DNA of 64,000 nucleotides from Candidula unifasciata. Its lineage: Eukaryota; Mollusca; Gastropoda; Stylommatophora; Geomitridae. This document shows positions 12,351 to 25,289 of this stretch, piece after piece. Under the pieces are notes generated by a model. It worked only from the letters and a program-made list of their open reading frames with translations. It was not told where the DNA came from and ran no database searches. The stretch spans positions 70,001 to 134,000 of the forward strand of contig CAJHNH020000787.1 of the NCBI GenBank assembly GCA_905116865.2, written 5' to 3'. Each line of letters opens with the position of its first letter. Position 1 is the stretch's first letter. The translations under genes and the position numbers were made by a program.

Positions 12351-13269
12351 CCTCCCTGGCAGGGCCTGTCTTTTTTTTTTTAAATGACCTTGGCTCTCAG
12401 ATAGACTCAGCCTTGAATGGGTACCAGGTGGGGTCTTAGGAAATAAAGGCGGCCGGCGGGATGCTGACCACACCGCCCATCTTGTACCGATTGTTCTATA
12501 AAACATAGGTCTAGCCCCTATATGCCTGTTATGCCTGGAAAAGGGTCCTTTACTTTTTTTTGTTGTTACCATAGCATTCCAAAATTTCTCATAGTGATGT
12601 TTTACATAAATTATCAAAAGCCCTTTTTAAGTCAGGTGGAAATCAAAATACAGTGTTTTTTTTTTCCCATCTACATCACTTCGGCGACCGGGTCCCCAAT
12701 TGGCTTTCCAGTAGACGACTTCGTCGTGGTCAGGACTGTATTTACATCCTTTTCTTATGATCACATCAACACTGCAAGAGGCCTTTTCATAGCTGCTTAG
12801 TGGCGAGCACTGTTAAGTTATTTTATATGGCGCATAAAACAGCCCCATTAGGGAATTCTGGTTGAAAGTGATGATTTTTTCTTAAAGCCTGCAGCAGCAT
12901 CTACATCACTTTGTTGGAATATATATTCAGAATTATAATTATATGCACCTGCCATACAACAAGGCATATTTTGTGTCGATCACCGAGTGCATATATAGTT
13001 GTAATTTTGTATATATTTACCAACATAATTCCCGCCCCACCCCATAACTCCCCAGACACACCTTTTTTTTTTTTTTTTAGTGATGGCGGTAGCAAACGCA
13101 TTCAAGGGACATAAGCTACTAAGCTTTAAACTTTTAATCGGATCCATTTTAACCTTATCTTTCTTTGACCTACTGATTTGCGCTTCACATTTTCGCTCTT
13201 GGGGTTTGAAATCGTGTCTTGTAATGAAGTTATGTACCTGTATTAGAATAGACAAGAGACGGTAGTAGT
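12351..13269. other. No recognised feature
   Basis: T-tracts near 12370, 12655 and 13062-13078. Short frames on both strands without a domain. Confidence 0.5.
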
Positions 13270-14990
13270 AGCACTTGATTTGAGAATGCCTAAAATAGAG
13301 TTAGATAAGATATTTTGATATCTGCTCTCATGGAGAAGGAAGTTTTTTTCCGCAGCTGGTGAACTCTATAGCAGCTGTCCTGCATTTACCCACGGTTGCC
13401 CTTCGTCTGGGTACATGGACCTCAAAACCATATAATATCAGCCCAGGACTGACCCAGTGCTCTTCAATGTCTATACAAGCAAGATTGCAGAGCTTAAAGC
13501 AAAAAAATTGTTGAAAGGATATTGACAGGTGCAGAAGCTATTCTTGTATGCTGATAGAAGAGCGATAGGAAACAGACAGCCGAAGAGTTACAGACAACTG
13601 TGGTCAAAGTGACTGACTGGTGTCTATAGATAAATGCTTTCATTAACTCGGAAAAGGCGTTTCTGTTTTGCTGCTCTCATGGTAATTGAATTATACAATC
13701 CCATGTGCCGAGCCTCACAATGAATGACACAAAAAGAGAAAGCAAACCGGGTATCATTGTCGATAGAAGCCTGTCCTTAAGGGATCATGTGAAGGCAGTT
13801 ACGGTGACATGCCTAAAAAAAAACCAATGTCCTGAGAATAATGGCATGCAATAAAGAATTATGTCCACAGTCTTTTAGCATTATGACCCTGTCTACAATT
13901 GATGGTGGACTTTGAATTTGTCCCGTATCAAAGAGTCCTCTTTGCAACGTGAACGCTTACAGAATAAAACCGTGCGGGTAATACTTGGATATACAAGAAA
14001 CACACCGGTAGTATGTGTGCGATATATACTTGCACTCTCTGCTATTGCAGATAATCTCACATTTCTGCAACCAAAGTCATATCTCAGAGTAGCTGCAGAC
14101 AAAAAGCACCTCCTGCATGAAGCACTAGGGAGAACTAAGGGGAAGGTTTTGACTTGGATGGCACAGGCTCAAGACACATTTAGACATATGTGCAAGCTTG
14201 ATACACTTGGTCGAGGAGATAAGTGGCTCAAAGTGTCCGAGAAATAATCAGAGATGTGTAGGGTTCTATTCACTTTAGGTCGTGAGTGCAGGTACTGGCC
14301 TGCTGGTGGCGCAGAATCAGAGGTTCAAAATATGATTCATGACAAATCCCACCGAGGTTATGTGATAGTTCAAATACATGCGTCTGTTGAAAGGAAGACG
14401 AAGTACCTAGGGGCTTAAAGCAAAATCGAATGGTGCAGCAAAGCCAGATAAATGATATCACAACGTCTAGTTTGAAAATGGAGTTGGAGGCAGTCACTGC
14501 TGCCTTCCACTGGCTTAGAATCAGCTCTACAAACAAGTCTTAATTGTGAATGACTCACAGAGCATTTTGAGAAATGTGGAGACATGTATGCTCAATGAAC
14601 AGTGGCAAGAATCTCTTCAGGGTCCCCTGTAGTTAGCGTCCTTTGGATAGTTTCTCTAAGTAATGCTGTTATGGTGGTAAATGAGCAGACGGACAGACAA
14701 GCCGGTTTCGCTGCACCTGGTGGCGAACTGAGGCAAGGTGTTTCTAAAGGTCCTCCGGGAGAGAGTGAACAGTGCGGAGGCACACATAGATCATTACGGT
14801 CTTATGGGAAATGGCGCTGCGAGGAGTTACCAGGTGATCTGGCCGATGTTCAACAATCACGGGAAAGTCGAGACAGATTTACAATCAGTCAGTTACTGGT
14901 ACCATCGGAAATACAACTCCTTGCTTGCTGCTGAAAATGGGGACCGAGCGCTTTCGGGAATGTTCTGAGTGCTGTGCTGACGATCTTTAA
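13270..14990 (+). pseudogene. Non-LTR retrotransposon pol remnant, family I copy 2 (RT plus RNase H)
   Basis: The RT starts near 13272 with ALDLRMPKIELDK, the counterpart of ALDLEDAFNRVRYD in copy 3, and continues through a badly broken palm. The connection region is the cleanest part: a frame at 13912-14247 contains RLQNKTVRVILGYTRNTPVV and LQPKSYLRVAADKKHLLHEA. RNase H follows at about 14390-14990 with KMELEAVTAAFHWLRIS, a broken second-Asp block and the terminal CLLLKMG...RFRECSEC stretch. Many stops and frame changes. ORF1 and the endonuclease are missing. Same family as 1545-3015 and 54020-59165. Confidence 0.85.
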
Positions 14991-15074
14991 TTCAACATTC
15001 AACATTCTAACTAATAAAATTTACAACCAAGAGTTTGAAAATGTCACAGATTTTGAATATTTGGCTCAATAATG

Positions 15075-15640
15075 AACACTCGATAATTAGTTAGTTAGTC
15101 TTTCCTCTTGTGTCGAGTGCGGCACATAGGGCAGAGGTCATGACTCTCCATGCATGGCGGTTCGTTGCAATCTGTTGTAGGTCTTGGATGTTTGAGTGGC
15201 CCATGAGTGAGCCTTCCCTGATGATAGGGTTTTCCTTGGTCTTTCACGAGATCTTTTCCCCTGTGGTGTCCAAATGAGGGCTTGGTAAGGAAGTCTTCAT
15301 TTATCCATTCCAAGGGCGTGGCCGACATAGTTCCAGCGGCGTTTTCGTATAAAATTAGACACATACTCTTACCTGGATTCTTGCCTTATTTGTGTATTGG
15401 TTCGGAAATCTGACCATTTGAAATTTAGTATTCTTCTAAAAAAATTATTTTCAAAACTGTCTAATTTTGTGTCTAGAGTTTTCGTTGATTTCCAGCTCTC
15501 GCATCCATAGGTTAGTACTGGAATCACACAAGAATTGAAGATCTTGAGTTTTGTGTGTTTGCTAAGTGTCTTTGATTTCCAGATGTTGGACTCGATGATT
15601 GCACAAAATAAATTAGAGAAAAATACTTGCTTTAGCAAAG
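15075..15640 (-). pseudogene. RTE-like LINE, C-terminal end
   Basis: The minus strand from 15638 reads TKLKIFNSCVIPVLTYGCESW then ENNFFRRILNFKW, the conserved region after the thumb of RTE-like LINEs. After a frame change near 15365 it continues with RWNYVGHAL, WTPQGKRSRERPRKT and a terminal cysteine-containing stretch. It ends near (TTAG)n at 15088-15102, probably the element 3' tail. 5' truncated. Confidence 0.85.
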
Positions 15641-16202
15641 CATATGCTGGGGTATTTTGGGCGTGTCAAACACCATGGTTGCATGGAGAGAATGGTGATG
15701 GTTTGTAGTGTCCACCTCAGCAAAGATGGATACATGAAATGTAAAATGTATTGCCATTGAAAACAAACAGTGGTGAAGAATTGGCTAAAGAAAGTTATAC
15801 TTCCAGGCATGCAGTGAAGAGAGTGATGTTCTTTAAAAGACATGCTGATAGACTAGTTACCTGTATCGAGCAGTTTATCTGAGAGCTGGCATATCTCATA
15901 GTGTGGGACTGGGGTGGAAGGGGCAGGGGGGAGGGGTAACAATGGTCAATAATGAGACAGCCAGAAGTTTTGGAAAAAAAAAACTGTAAATTTACTTTTA
16001 ATTATACGCTTAAATATTTAAGCTCATGTCTATTGGTTTTGCTATTTTAATATAGTGTATGTATTCGATGTAATGTAGCAATCAAACACATATATGTAAA
16101 TGAAAAAGGTTTGCAAACAGTAAAGAGCATATGTAGACATTGTTTGCAGCAAGTAAGAACTAGAGGAATTTAAAAATGTTTCAGGAGCATCTATCTTCTT
16201 TT
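15641..16202. other. No recognised feature
   Basis: A plus-strand stretch near 15775-15880 stays open with no domain I know. Otherwise AT-rich sequence. Confidence 0.45.
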
Positions 16203-16390
16203 ACCCCACCAGGACATCACACAAGCGATAAACACCCGATGACACAAAGTGCCACCTTATAGATGGGAATCACCCATGGAGAGGTCCCAGAAACCACGTT
16301 TAGCCATTATACCATATTTATGGTGGGGCTATATTGCGGTCCCTGGCAAGAGCCAGAGTAGGGCTTCATATAACATTGCATCCCACAAAG
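16203..16390 (-). repeat. 190-bp interspersed repeat, copy R1
   Basis: Contains GATAAACACCCGATGACACA, then GGTCCCTGGCAAGAGCCAG and GCATCCCACA in the order found at 50925-51130, and as reverse complement at 17001, 28475 and 29270. It is a short dispersed repeat of SINE or MITE size that I cannot name. Confidence 0.85.
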
Positions 16391-16498
16391 TAATGGCTAG
16401 ATTGACTGATTTCAGGAACATTTAATTAAAGAGGAGCGTTTGATAAGTTTTTGCATAATCACTTGACTTGTTTTCAGTATTAAGTGAACACACATACA

Positions 16499-16500
<2 letters not shown>

Positions 16501-16557
<57 letters not shown>

Positions 16558-16645
16558 ATCATGTTCACAATATAAATATTCTACTCTATGCTGACGACAC
16601 CTCGTGATTAAACCCCCCCCCCCCCCCCAAAAAAAAAAAAAAAAT
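16501..16645. repeat. (TA)n microsatellite and poly-C/poly-A tract
   Basis: About 27 TA units at 16501-16556, then 16 C followed by 16 A at 16613-16644. Confidence 0.97.
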
Positions 16646-17000
16646 GAAGTTATTGATAGATTAAACTGTTATAGACGGTGATAGAATAAATCTCAGTTTG
16701 GATAACAGGACAAGTGAAGATGTGTTGATATCAAAGGGAAACAAACCGATATTTAAACTGTCCATGTTACAGTTTAAATTAAATATATTATATTTTTCCA
16801 CATTATACAGGAGTTTATGGTGAGACCGGCCGCTGACAGTGGGAAGCATTTTTGGAAACCGCATTTATGTGCACAATAGCCACAGTAATTGCATTCGTGT
16901 AGGCTGTGGCTACTGCATTGTTCCTACAATGATCTTTTGTTCCCCTTTTAAAATGTATTTATGGTCATAAAATTGTACACAGTTTTTGTGTCTAACTGAC
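16646..17000. other. No recognised feature
   Basis: AT-rich spacer; no domain or repeat recognised. Confidence 0.5.
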
Positions 17001-17200
17001 GTCATCTCCATGTGGGACGCAATGTTTGTTATTTTAAATTCCCACCCTGGCCTTTGCCGGGAGCCGCAATATAGCATGAAGGCTGAACGCGTTTTCTGGG
17101 ACCTCTCTACGGGTGATCCTCTACCGCATGGTGTCACCATGTGTTTATTGCTCTGTGTGATGTCCGGGTGGGCTAAAGTCGCTTACTTACTTACTTACTA
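17001..17200 (+). repeat. 190-bp interspersed repeat, copy R2, with (CTTA)n tail
   Basis: Starts GTCATCTCCATGTGGGACGC, contains CTTTGCCGGGAGCCGCAATA and GGGACCTCTCTACGGGTGAT, and ends near TGTCCGGGTGGGCTAAA. It is followed by (CTTA)n at 17181-17198. A simple 3' tail would fit a retroposed SINE. Confidence 0.88.
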
Positions 17201-20049
17201 TACAAAGAGTAATTAGAAGCATACGACCCATACTGTTATTGCAACAAAGCTAATAAAGGCAGAAATTTAAATGTGGAAAGAAATCCAACAATCATAGTTT
17301 GGATGTAAAATTAGAAGAAGAAAAAAAGAATTATGAGCTAATGTTTAAAAAAAAAAAAGACACACACTTAAGTTGTCCGTGTATCACTTCATGTTACTGT
17401 TGTTAATCCATGGCAAAATATATAATATAGTCACGCAGGTGATAAGCGTGAGAACAGTAGTAGTCAAAAACTGTTTGCTATGATGTGATTCAAATCAATT
17501 GGAATATGCAGTGTATTTAGTATTGTTGTATGTAATATTCATTTTCACCAGGTTAAAGGGGTAAGTTAAACATTCTGTTAGTTTTCTCTAGTTACTAAAC
17601 TATTCTCTATGTTAGGCAACAGGAAAAAAAAATACGATATGCAACATTAGTTTACCAGACACACAGAAGACATGTCCTTCTCGCAGGAGGAAGTGGCTGG
17701 CTGGTTACGGCAGTGGCCCCTAACCTTTTTATTTCCTCACTTGCAGAGCCTTTTTTTTTTCCCCAGAAAACACTTCTATGGCCCAATCATGCAGACCTTC
17801 CGCGTCACATGTCCTACAATCCATTGGCTTTTAGAAATAATATTACTGAACAGAGAAATGTGGGATAGATAGTGAGGAAATATAGTTTGTCCAGACATCT
17901 AAACAACTGCGCAGTTATCCGTGCAGTGAGATTATATTTTTGTTTTAAATCTTGAAATGTTCCATACCAGTCAACTAACTATCAACTGCCACCTGTGCCG
18001 AAGATATTTTCAAAACTTAATATCGGCAGCAGTGTGACTAAGAATCTACTGCTAACGGAAGCGAATTTCAACTCGGAAAATATCTGTTCAAAGTGCAATT
18101 TCAAGTTTTTTGTTTTGTTTTTTTAAACTGAATTTTAATCTTTAATTTTTTGTAATTTTTTTGTAGCATTTAATTTTTTTTTCGGAACCGCCACAGAGCC
18201 ATTTGGAGGTGCAGGCCCGAGTCCTCTAGACTATAAGGAAGACAGGTTGGAACAACCACTGTTTTATTTTTTATTTTTTTTTCTTCAAATTTTTGAATGT
18301 TCTAGTAAAAACTTGAACGGGTTTAAGTTTTAACATATCCTCACGTATTTATCGACGATTCTACGTCAGAGACATCTAAATGATAAATGGCACCAGGCCA
18401 AACAACCTAAAAAGCAATTGTATTAACCGGATTGTTATTTGTCAATTTAAAATATAAAGAGACATACACATGTGAGTGTCTAGTCCAAGCACGACACAAT
18501 GGAGTATTTTACTGTTTATTCAACCACGCAACTGGTATTTGTCATTCATAGTTAAAATGCAATTTTTTTTTTAATGGGTGATGCCAGCACCAAACCACCT
18601 GAAACCCAATGCAAGAGCAGCGCTAGACAGCCAAAGAAGAAGAGTCCCACCAAATTAGCACCAAATTCCATCCATAACCCGACGCAAAGACGTCACAGGA
18701 ACCAAATCGCCAATCATTTTCAGAGCACGCAGATATCCCCTCCTTGGAAGCACGAATCGGCCAAACTAATGGACCCTAACCAGCCATGAAAGCTGAGCAG
18801 CCAAGGCTACGAGGCGGAACGCAGAGCAAGAACAGCCACATACGAGAGCAACCCAACGAGATGATTCCATTACAAACCACGAGCGATAGCGAACTGAAAA
18901 AAAAAAAAAAGGAATACCTGATATAATGACAGCACGACCTGTAAACCACAAATATGGCGGATAGCTACGTTTTCTGCCCCTTAGCTGAAAGTGGTCAAGG
19001 TTAATAGTGAATTTCATTGCAACGAGGTTTTAGCATTTAGGTGAATTTAGTGTAGTGCCAACACTATTGGTTGTACGTAAAGTCACTCTATCCTGTCAGA
19101 TGATTCCCACTGTTGTGTCTCATAGTGTGAAGAAACAAACAAATCATAGAGGTTTTTGTTGTCATTTGACTTCCATGCCACCCTCCATGTGATTTTACGT
19201 GAATGTCATTTATAAACTGTAAATAGTCATATCAGTTGTCATTAAAATGTTTACTTTCTACTAGACGGTAACGGTAAGTTGTAGGTTCCCAAACGTGTTG
19301 CCTATCAGCGGTCCTGTGTCTAGTTTTGTTGTATGATCTGGGTTCTTATATGTATTTATCATAAAACATGGAGGTAGCAGAACGGTCTGTCTCATTCATT
19401 CAGAAGCGACTTTCTTTGGTACAGTATGTTTTCGCTTAGATCAGGGGTCTCCAAGCCGGGAAATGTAGGGGGTGGGGGGGGGGAGGGGCTGTCCCTAAGT
19501 AGTTGCAAGTGGGCGTCAAGCAAATGTGATATTCTGTCTACTCGTAATTAATACTAACGGATATTACCTTACACCTATTTAAGGCTGGGTCGACCTGAAG
19601 CAAAGTTTATATCAGGCCCCATCTTGATTTGATCCCTGATCTTCAGATTCATAAGTGAGCATCTAGCTACTACACTACTGAGTCACTCAAAATGATGTGT
19701 ACTTATATATGTGTTTGATATATATTTTGATATTTGGGCACTAGGTTATCAGTTGTTAGTGAAAATTTATTTTACGTTATTTGGCACCGATTAAGGTGCT
19801 GGTTGTTGCTGTATGTTAGGAATATTTCTTTTCACTGTTTACATTGGGGAGGGGGGGGGGGGGGTTATTTACATAACAAACAAAAACAATTAGGTGGGGT
19901 GAATGGGCGGTGGGGCGGTGGGGGGGGGGGGTAGAGAGAGAGACCTGTTAAGTGTTGAAAACAACTGCGGAAGATAAATATAAAGGGCACCGATTGAAAA
20001 GATGAAAGTGTGTCTGCAGGCTTGATAATATTCACCGAGGAAAGGAGTG
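17201..20049. other. No recognised gene; G-rich tracts
   Basis: No domain is recognised in the short frames. G-runs lie at 19470-19486, 19849-19864 and 19916-19932. CAGGGGTCTCCAAG near 19443 resembles a hAT-type end, but no partner end was found. The stretch 18580-18890 has scattered CCAAACCA and CGAGAGCAACC motifs that might be very old minisatellite, not firmly. Confidence 0.4.
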
Positions 20050-20760
20050 GGTTAAATTATCTTGATAACAGTCAGACGTGTTTAGTGTTCTTAACCACAC
20101 TGAACCGGGAATGTTGACCAGCGGACGCTGCAGAAAAAGAAGTTCAATAAATAATTCATAACAATTCCCGCCAAGGGGATGTTATTATCTATACAGATGG
20201 CTCTGTGCTGACTGGCAGAAGGGGTGCATTGGGATCCACATGTAAATTAAATAGACGTCACTTAATGCAGCAAAGCTCGTTTGATACGACCCTATCGGGT
20301 TCGAAAATGTAGATAGGGGCAGTTACTGTATTCCTCTGCTGGCTCTGGAGCAACTGTATACACATGGCGCGGCTGTATCTGACTCACATAACATGTTACG
20401 AAATGTCGTGACATGTATACTAAACTTCGTACAATTTAGCAAGAAATGGTTCAGAGATTCAGAGTAGATTGCTCCTAGATATTTGGGGGGGGGGGGGGGG
20501 GGCTGAAATGTATTGGGAAACGAATACATAGATACACTATTGTTCTGCACCATTTGATCGTAAACAAATAGAAACAGCACAAATAGAATATTACGGCCCT
20601 AACAGAAAAACCAGAGTGACCAGAGGATTTGGCTGACTCTCAAGGTCAGCCAGACGTACACTCAAACAGTTGCTGGTACCATAGAAGCCGGAACTCATCT
20701 TATAAAGTTGGTCATCGAAACCATTTTGAAACATTTGGCAGTAACTTGATAGCTACGTAA
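20050..20760 (+). pseudogene. Family I LINE fragment, copy 4 (RNase H end)
   Basis: VIIYTDGSVLTGRRGALGS, the first catalytic block of the LINE RNase H, is read from about 20182. It is followed by a decayed TVFLCWL block and a frame-shifted LTHITCYEMS that corresponds to TDSESMLRKI in copy 3. A CAGTTGCTGGTACCAT block near 20667 matches the 3' end of copies 2 and 3. A run of 18 G interrupts it at 20485-20502. No RT remains. Confidence 0.75.
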
Positions 20761-22676
20761 TAAGCCACTATTGTTTGTAAATTAATTTTGTTTGTGTGTG
20801 TGCGCGTCTGTGTGTGTGAGCGTGCTGGCTTGTGGGTTCCATGTTTCTTTTTAGTAGAATTTTGCCTATACTGTAAAAATTATCTCCAGCTTTTTTAAAG
20901 TTCTGACACGCGTAACACCTTATGAATGTGTATGGTGTCGTGTAAGATGTAAAAGAAATGCTTGTATGTGTTCATGCAAGGGTGTGGCTATGTCTGTGTC
21001 ATTGAGTGGTTGATATTTTTGATTATAGTTTGCACTAGATATCACACATTTAACAATTTACCTGTGTGTGGATTTTGGTGTGAGTGTGTCATAGTATGTT
21101 TGTGTATATATATATATATAATTACGAATAACTGTGAATTCCGAAGACCACCTTATTGTCACATATTGCTTGTGTTTTCGTCAGGGTTTTCTATGATGAG
21201 CCATTATGCACTCTGAAGTAGTTTTAGTGTTGTGATGTTGGCTCCAATGCACGTCCATCCTTCTTCAGGGGTGCGGTGGCTTACATTATGGCACTACTGA
21301 AGCATCATTAAACATTCCCAGGTGCAACTTGGACTGACCTCCACTACGCTCAAGCACCCAAACTAGACACAAATTATTGCTAGTCAAATTATAACGGTAA
21401 AATATTAACAATTACAATACAACATATATTCCAGACAGCTTAGGAATGTGAAGGATGGACACTAACCTTATAATTCGAAATAAAAAACATACTGTAATTA
21501 GTGAAACACATGAATGAAAATAAATAGAAGAATCCAGCAAGATAAATCAAACTAGCTAAAGGAGCAAAGAATATGCTTCTACAGATGGACTCCTGGATTT
21601 TCTCTACCAACAGCCATAATCATCACTTCACAACTGTAAACATTTGGACCTAGGGAACTTGCACACTGGTATAGTGTTGACTGCAGAGACTGGCTGTCTC
21701 CACTTATCTTTCCAAGATGTCCTGTTCAGTTGAGTTGAGGCCTCCTCCCACATCTGGCAGTGCATGTTTCAAGTCTGATGAACTATCATGAATTCCCATA
21801 TTTTAGTCTTTAGGATTTACAAAACGTTGACTGTCTTCTCTACGACACTTAAGCGTTAGGAATAGTCAATGTTATCTCACAGAATATGGGTCCGTGTTAA
21901 ACTTAAAGTTCAAAATTATTTGATGCCACCATCTGGTCGTGGCAGTTGTTGGAACCCCACACAAAAAGTCTTCTGGGTTGAAGATACACTGATGATGCAC
22001 CTCGGAGAACAACCGACAGTTGTTGTCTAAGGAGCCACTAACGTGATGCATGGACAATAATGCGTTGTTCGCTGAGAATCTCTCACCCTGTAAACTGGCT
22101 GTGGGTTTACTGGATAGAGCTAGGATACTGATCGTCGACTTGGCCACCAGATATTACTAACATCCTTTGAACATCATTTCACAAAGAGGAAAACCAGAGT
22201 TAGCAATCACCAAGCACTATACCTGTTATTCCTACCCCCCCGCCCCTCCCCCCCCCCCCCCCCACACCCCCACATCTATGCATTCTCATGGTATTGACTA
22301 AGAGGTCTGTGCTGGGCTTTTATAGATTGCATAACTCTGTAAATCCCAGGATTGCCATTTGACTTCTGAAAGGTAAAAAAAAGAAAAAAAAAAAAAAACG
22401 AAGTTCTGACCAGTGCTGCTCTCCAGTGACAACGATTGTCTGCATATGCCAATTTATAGAGGGAGAACACTATTTATTTCCCATTATATGATACTTATAC
22501 TCATTTAAGTGGCAGCCCCGGTACTGATTAACAAAAACGCGCGTAAATCATACTAACTTTGTTTCAACCGTATCCTCACTGTGCTGACTTTGCGTTTCTT
22601 TTTCATGTGATTTAAAAAAAAAAATAATTTCTCACCTTCTTATGTGGCTTTCACTTTGAAAAAAACCTTTCAACAT
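20761..22676. other. No recognised gene; microsatellite and poly-C
   Basis: Contains a short (TA)n near 21106-21120 and a C-rich run at 22236-22263. A 91-codon minus-strand frame at 21872-22147 shows no domain. The rest is AT-rich. Confidence 0.45.
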
Positions 22677-24575
22677 GCCAAAAGTAAAGTATGAGCAAAA
22701 AATTTGGAAAGAGTGGTTGCATGATGACAAAATTAAAAACTGGGGATATGACCAAAGCTTGTTGTAAGTACTGCAAGTGTGAAATTAAAGCGAAAATACA
22801 AAACTCGAATAGTCATGCAGAGACTAAAAAGGCATACAACTGCAGTATCATTTTAAGATATTACACCGTTGACATCTATTTTCAGAACTATACAGATGAA
22901 TGAATCATCAAAAGTTGAAGTATCAGTCGCAATGTTTTTAATTTGTCACTGCGCAATTTCAAACTGTGACCATTTGATCGATTTGTAAAAAATCTTGGAC
23001 TAGTTCAATTTGAAAAGTGTGATGTAGAAAGTATAGTTTAGGAACTGAAGGACCTTTTAATTAGCAAACAGTTAGGCTTGAAGAATTTGGCTGTAATTGG
23101 TACTGATAATGCCTCAGTAATGGTTGATATAAACAATGGCGTTTATGCCAAGTTGAAGGAAGCTAACCCATCGGTAATACTTATAAAATGCATGCGTCAT
23201 TTATTGCAGCTAGCATTATCACATGCTTCATCTAAATATTTACCAAGGAATTTGGAATACCTTATTGCTGAAACACTTTACTGGTTTTCCAAATCATTTG
23301 TCAGACAACAGCAATGCAATACATTATATTCAGCCTTGAATGATGGTTCCACACCCCGAAAATTCTTTCAGATTGCATAACTAGATGGTTATCAATTTAA
23401 CCAGCTGTTGAAAGAATTATGAAGCAATGGCTAAAGTTGAAGACACACTTTGAAATAACAAGACAAAGTGAAAAGTGCTACACAGCTGAAATACTATATG
23501 GAATGTACAGTGATGAAAAAAATGTGTCATTCATTCTCTTTTTATAACTATTCAAATGGAAGTGCAAAAAGTTATTAAACTGTTCGAATCTAAACTTGTT
23601 GATAAAGTTAAATTACTTGATGATCTCACCTTGCTATTTCACTCGGTAAAAGACTGGTGTTGCCAACTTCTAAAGCTGATTTGCTCACTTGCACTATAGA
23701 GAGCTATTTTGCTCCTAAGCTACACCTTGGATATTAAATCGAATCAAAAATTTATGATTTAAAAACAAAAGGACTGTTAACAGAGAATGAAGGGAACAAC
23801 TTCAGAAAACTCTGTCAAGATTTCCTTATCTCATTATTGAAGCAGAGACTTCCTGAAAATCTAGATGTTTTGACAAATATTTCACTTTTTTCTGTGAGCA
23901 ACATACTTCAGCCAATAAAGGACATACCTAAATATTGTAAAGTTATGAAATTTTTATGGGCTAATGATAATAGTGTCGCGGAAGCAGAATATCAGTTAAC
24001 CAAAATAAAGTTAGCTGAATGGACAAACAAAACAGAAACTAAAGCGTTTTGGAGTGAAGTGAGACAATTTAAAGATGCCTCATCAAACAGTCCATTCTGT
24101 AAGCTCTTTAAAGTGTCATGTCTGCCATGATACTACCCCACTCAAATGCTGACGTAGAAAGAGTTTTCAGTGCTAGGAATTATATCAAATCTAACCTAAA
24201 AAACAGGATGAAATTTGACCTCTTAAATGCTATCGTGCCATTAAAATTCGGCCTGGTGAGACTAGAGAAATAAGCCTACTGTTCCACTTATACAGAAATT
24301 GGAACAGCTAAAGCATACCAGGGTCATTTTGGATCTGAAGCTTCAACTTCATTATCCAAGCTAAGTTTATCCTGTGGATCTTGTGAGGCAGACATCAGTG
24401 AAGATGAGGACATGATTATGTAGGGTAAGTCAAAACAAAAGCTATGTAATTTTGGACTTTTTCAATTTGGATGTTTTTTTCTAGATCTTTTCCACGCAGA
24501 TTTAAATCTTTTTAGATATTCTTTGACACCGTTTTGGATATTTTTTGTCAAAGAAAAGTGGCAACACTGTTGGCT
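22677..24575 (+). pseudogene. hAT-superfamily transposase fossil
   Basis: Begins MPKVKYEQKIWKEWL. About 60 bases on, a frame-shifted DMTKACCKYCKCEIKAK gives the C-x2-C of a BED-like zinc finger. The body includes LAVIGTDNASVMVDINNGVY (RNase-H-like catalytic region), KCMRHLLQLALSHA, LLKQRLPENLDVLTNISLFS, and near 24130 LPHSNADVERVFS, the hAT C-terminal dimerisation signature, then NLKNRMKFDLLNAI. The protein closes with acidic SCEADISEDEDMIM before TAG at about 24421. Several stops and frame changes split it, so it is inactive. GTGGCAACACTG at 24558-24569 may be the right terminal repeat. No matching left end was seen. Confidence 0.88.
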
Positions 24576-25289
24576 AGTGTATATATCTATCAAATGTGAA
24601 CAATCATATTTTAAAGTGAACATTTTATATCCAGACTGTATGTAACCCATTTAAGAAGTACGAGGAGAGGATATTCCTCGGATTGTATAGAAACGCTCTA
24701 GTTACGCTCCCTGCTACAGTATGTATAGTTTGACAGCCAGGTCCTGTTGCTTCACATAGTCACCCCTGTTCTACACTCAGGAGCAGGGCCGAATGTGTTT
24801 TACTAATAACCTTTAATGTACTTACACATGATTATGGCCGTTCTCGATTGAATCAGTGATTCATACAGAAGTGAGCAAATAGACAGAAAAGGCAGCAAGC
24901 CCATCTGTTCACTCTAGAAGCTCTGTCAAGAATGAGTTCAAACTAAGCCTCTCTCCAGCTTGAGGCGAGAGAGGATTCATCCTCGTCCAAAGCTGTAGTA
25001 TTAGGCTAATGGAATTTGACTTCACTATCAACGAATCTCCCACTTACATGGCTGGATTTTAATATATGTCAATCCCAAGAAAATTAGGATAGAGTTGAGT
25101 ATCTAGCCCGACATCTTGACCCAAAAAGAGCAAAAGAAGGATTACCTATAGAGAAAAGTCAAAGATATACAAGTGCCTCATTTACATAGAGGTGACAAGA
25201 TGTGGGCAGCTCCATGGCCAGGGGGGTGTGAGCAGGCATGCTACGCTCATGCAACTTAGTTAAAAAGGGCACACTTAAAATCATATTCA
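24576..25289. other. No recognised feature
   Basis: No domain or repeat recognised between the hAT remnant and the poly-C tract. Confidence 0.5.

Noticed and set aside
19443..19456. CAGGGGTCTCCAAG as a hAT terminal repeat
   Set aside because: No inverse partner or 8-bp duplication found nearby.
21872..22147. 91-codon minus-strand frame as a gene
   Set aside because: No domain, no copy elsewhere and no supporting context.
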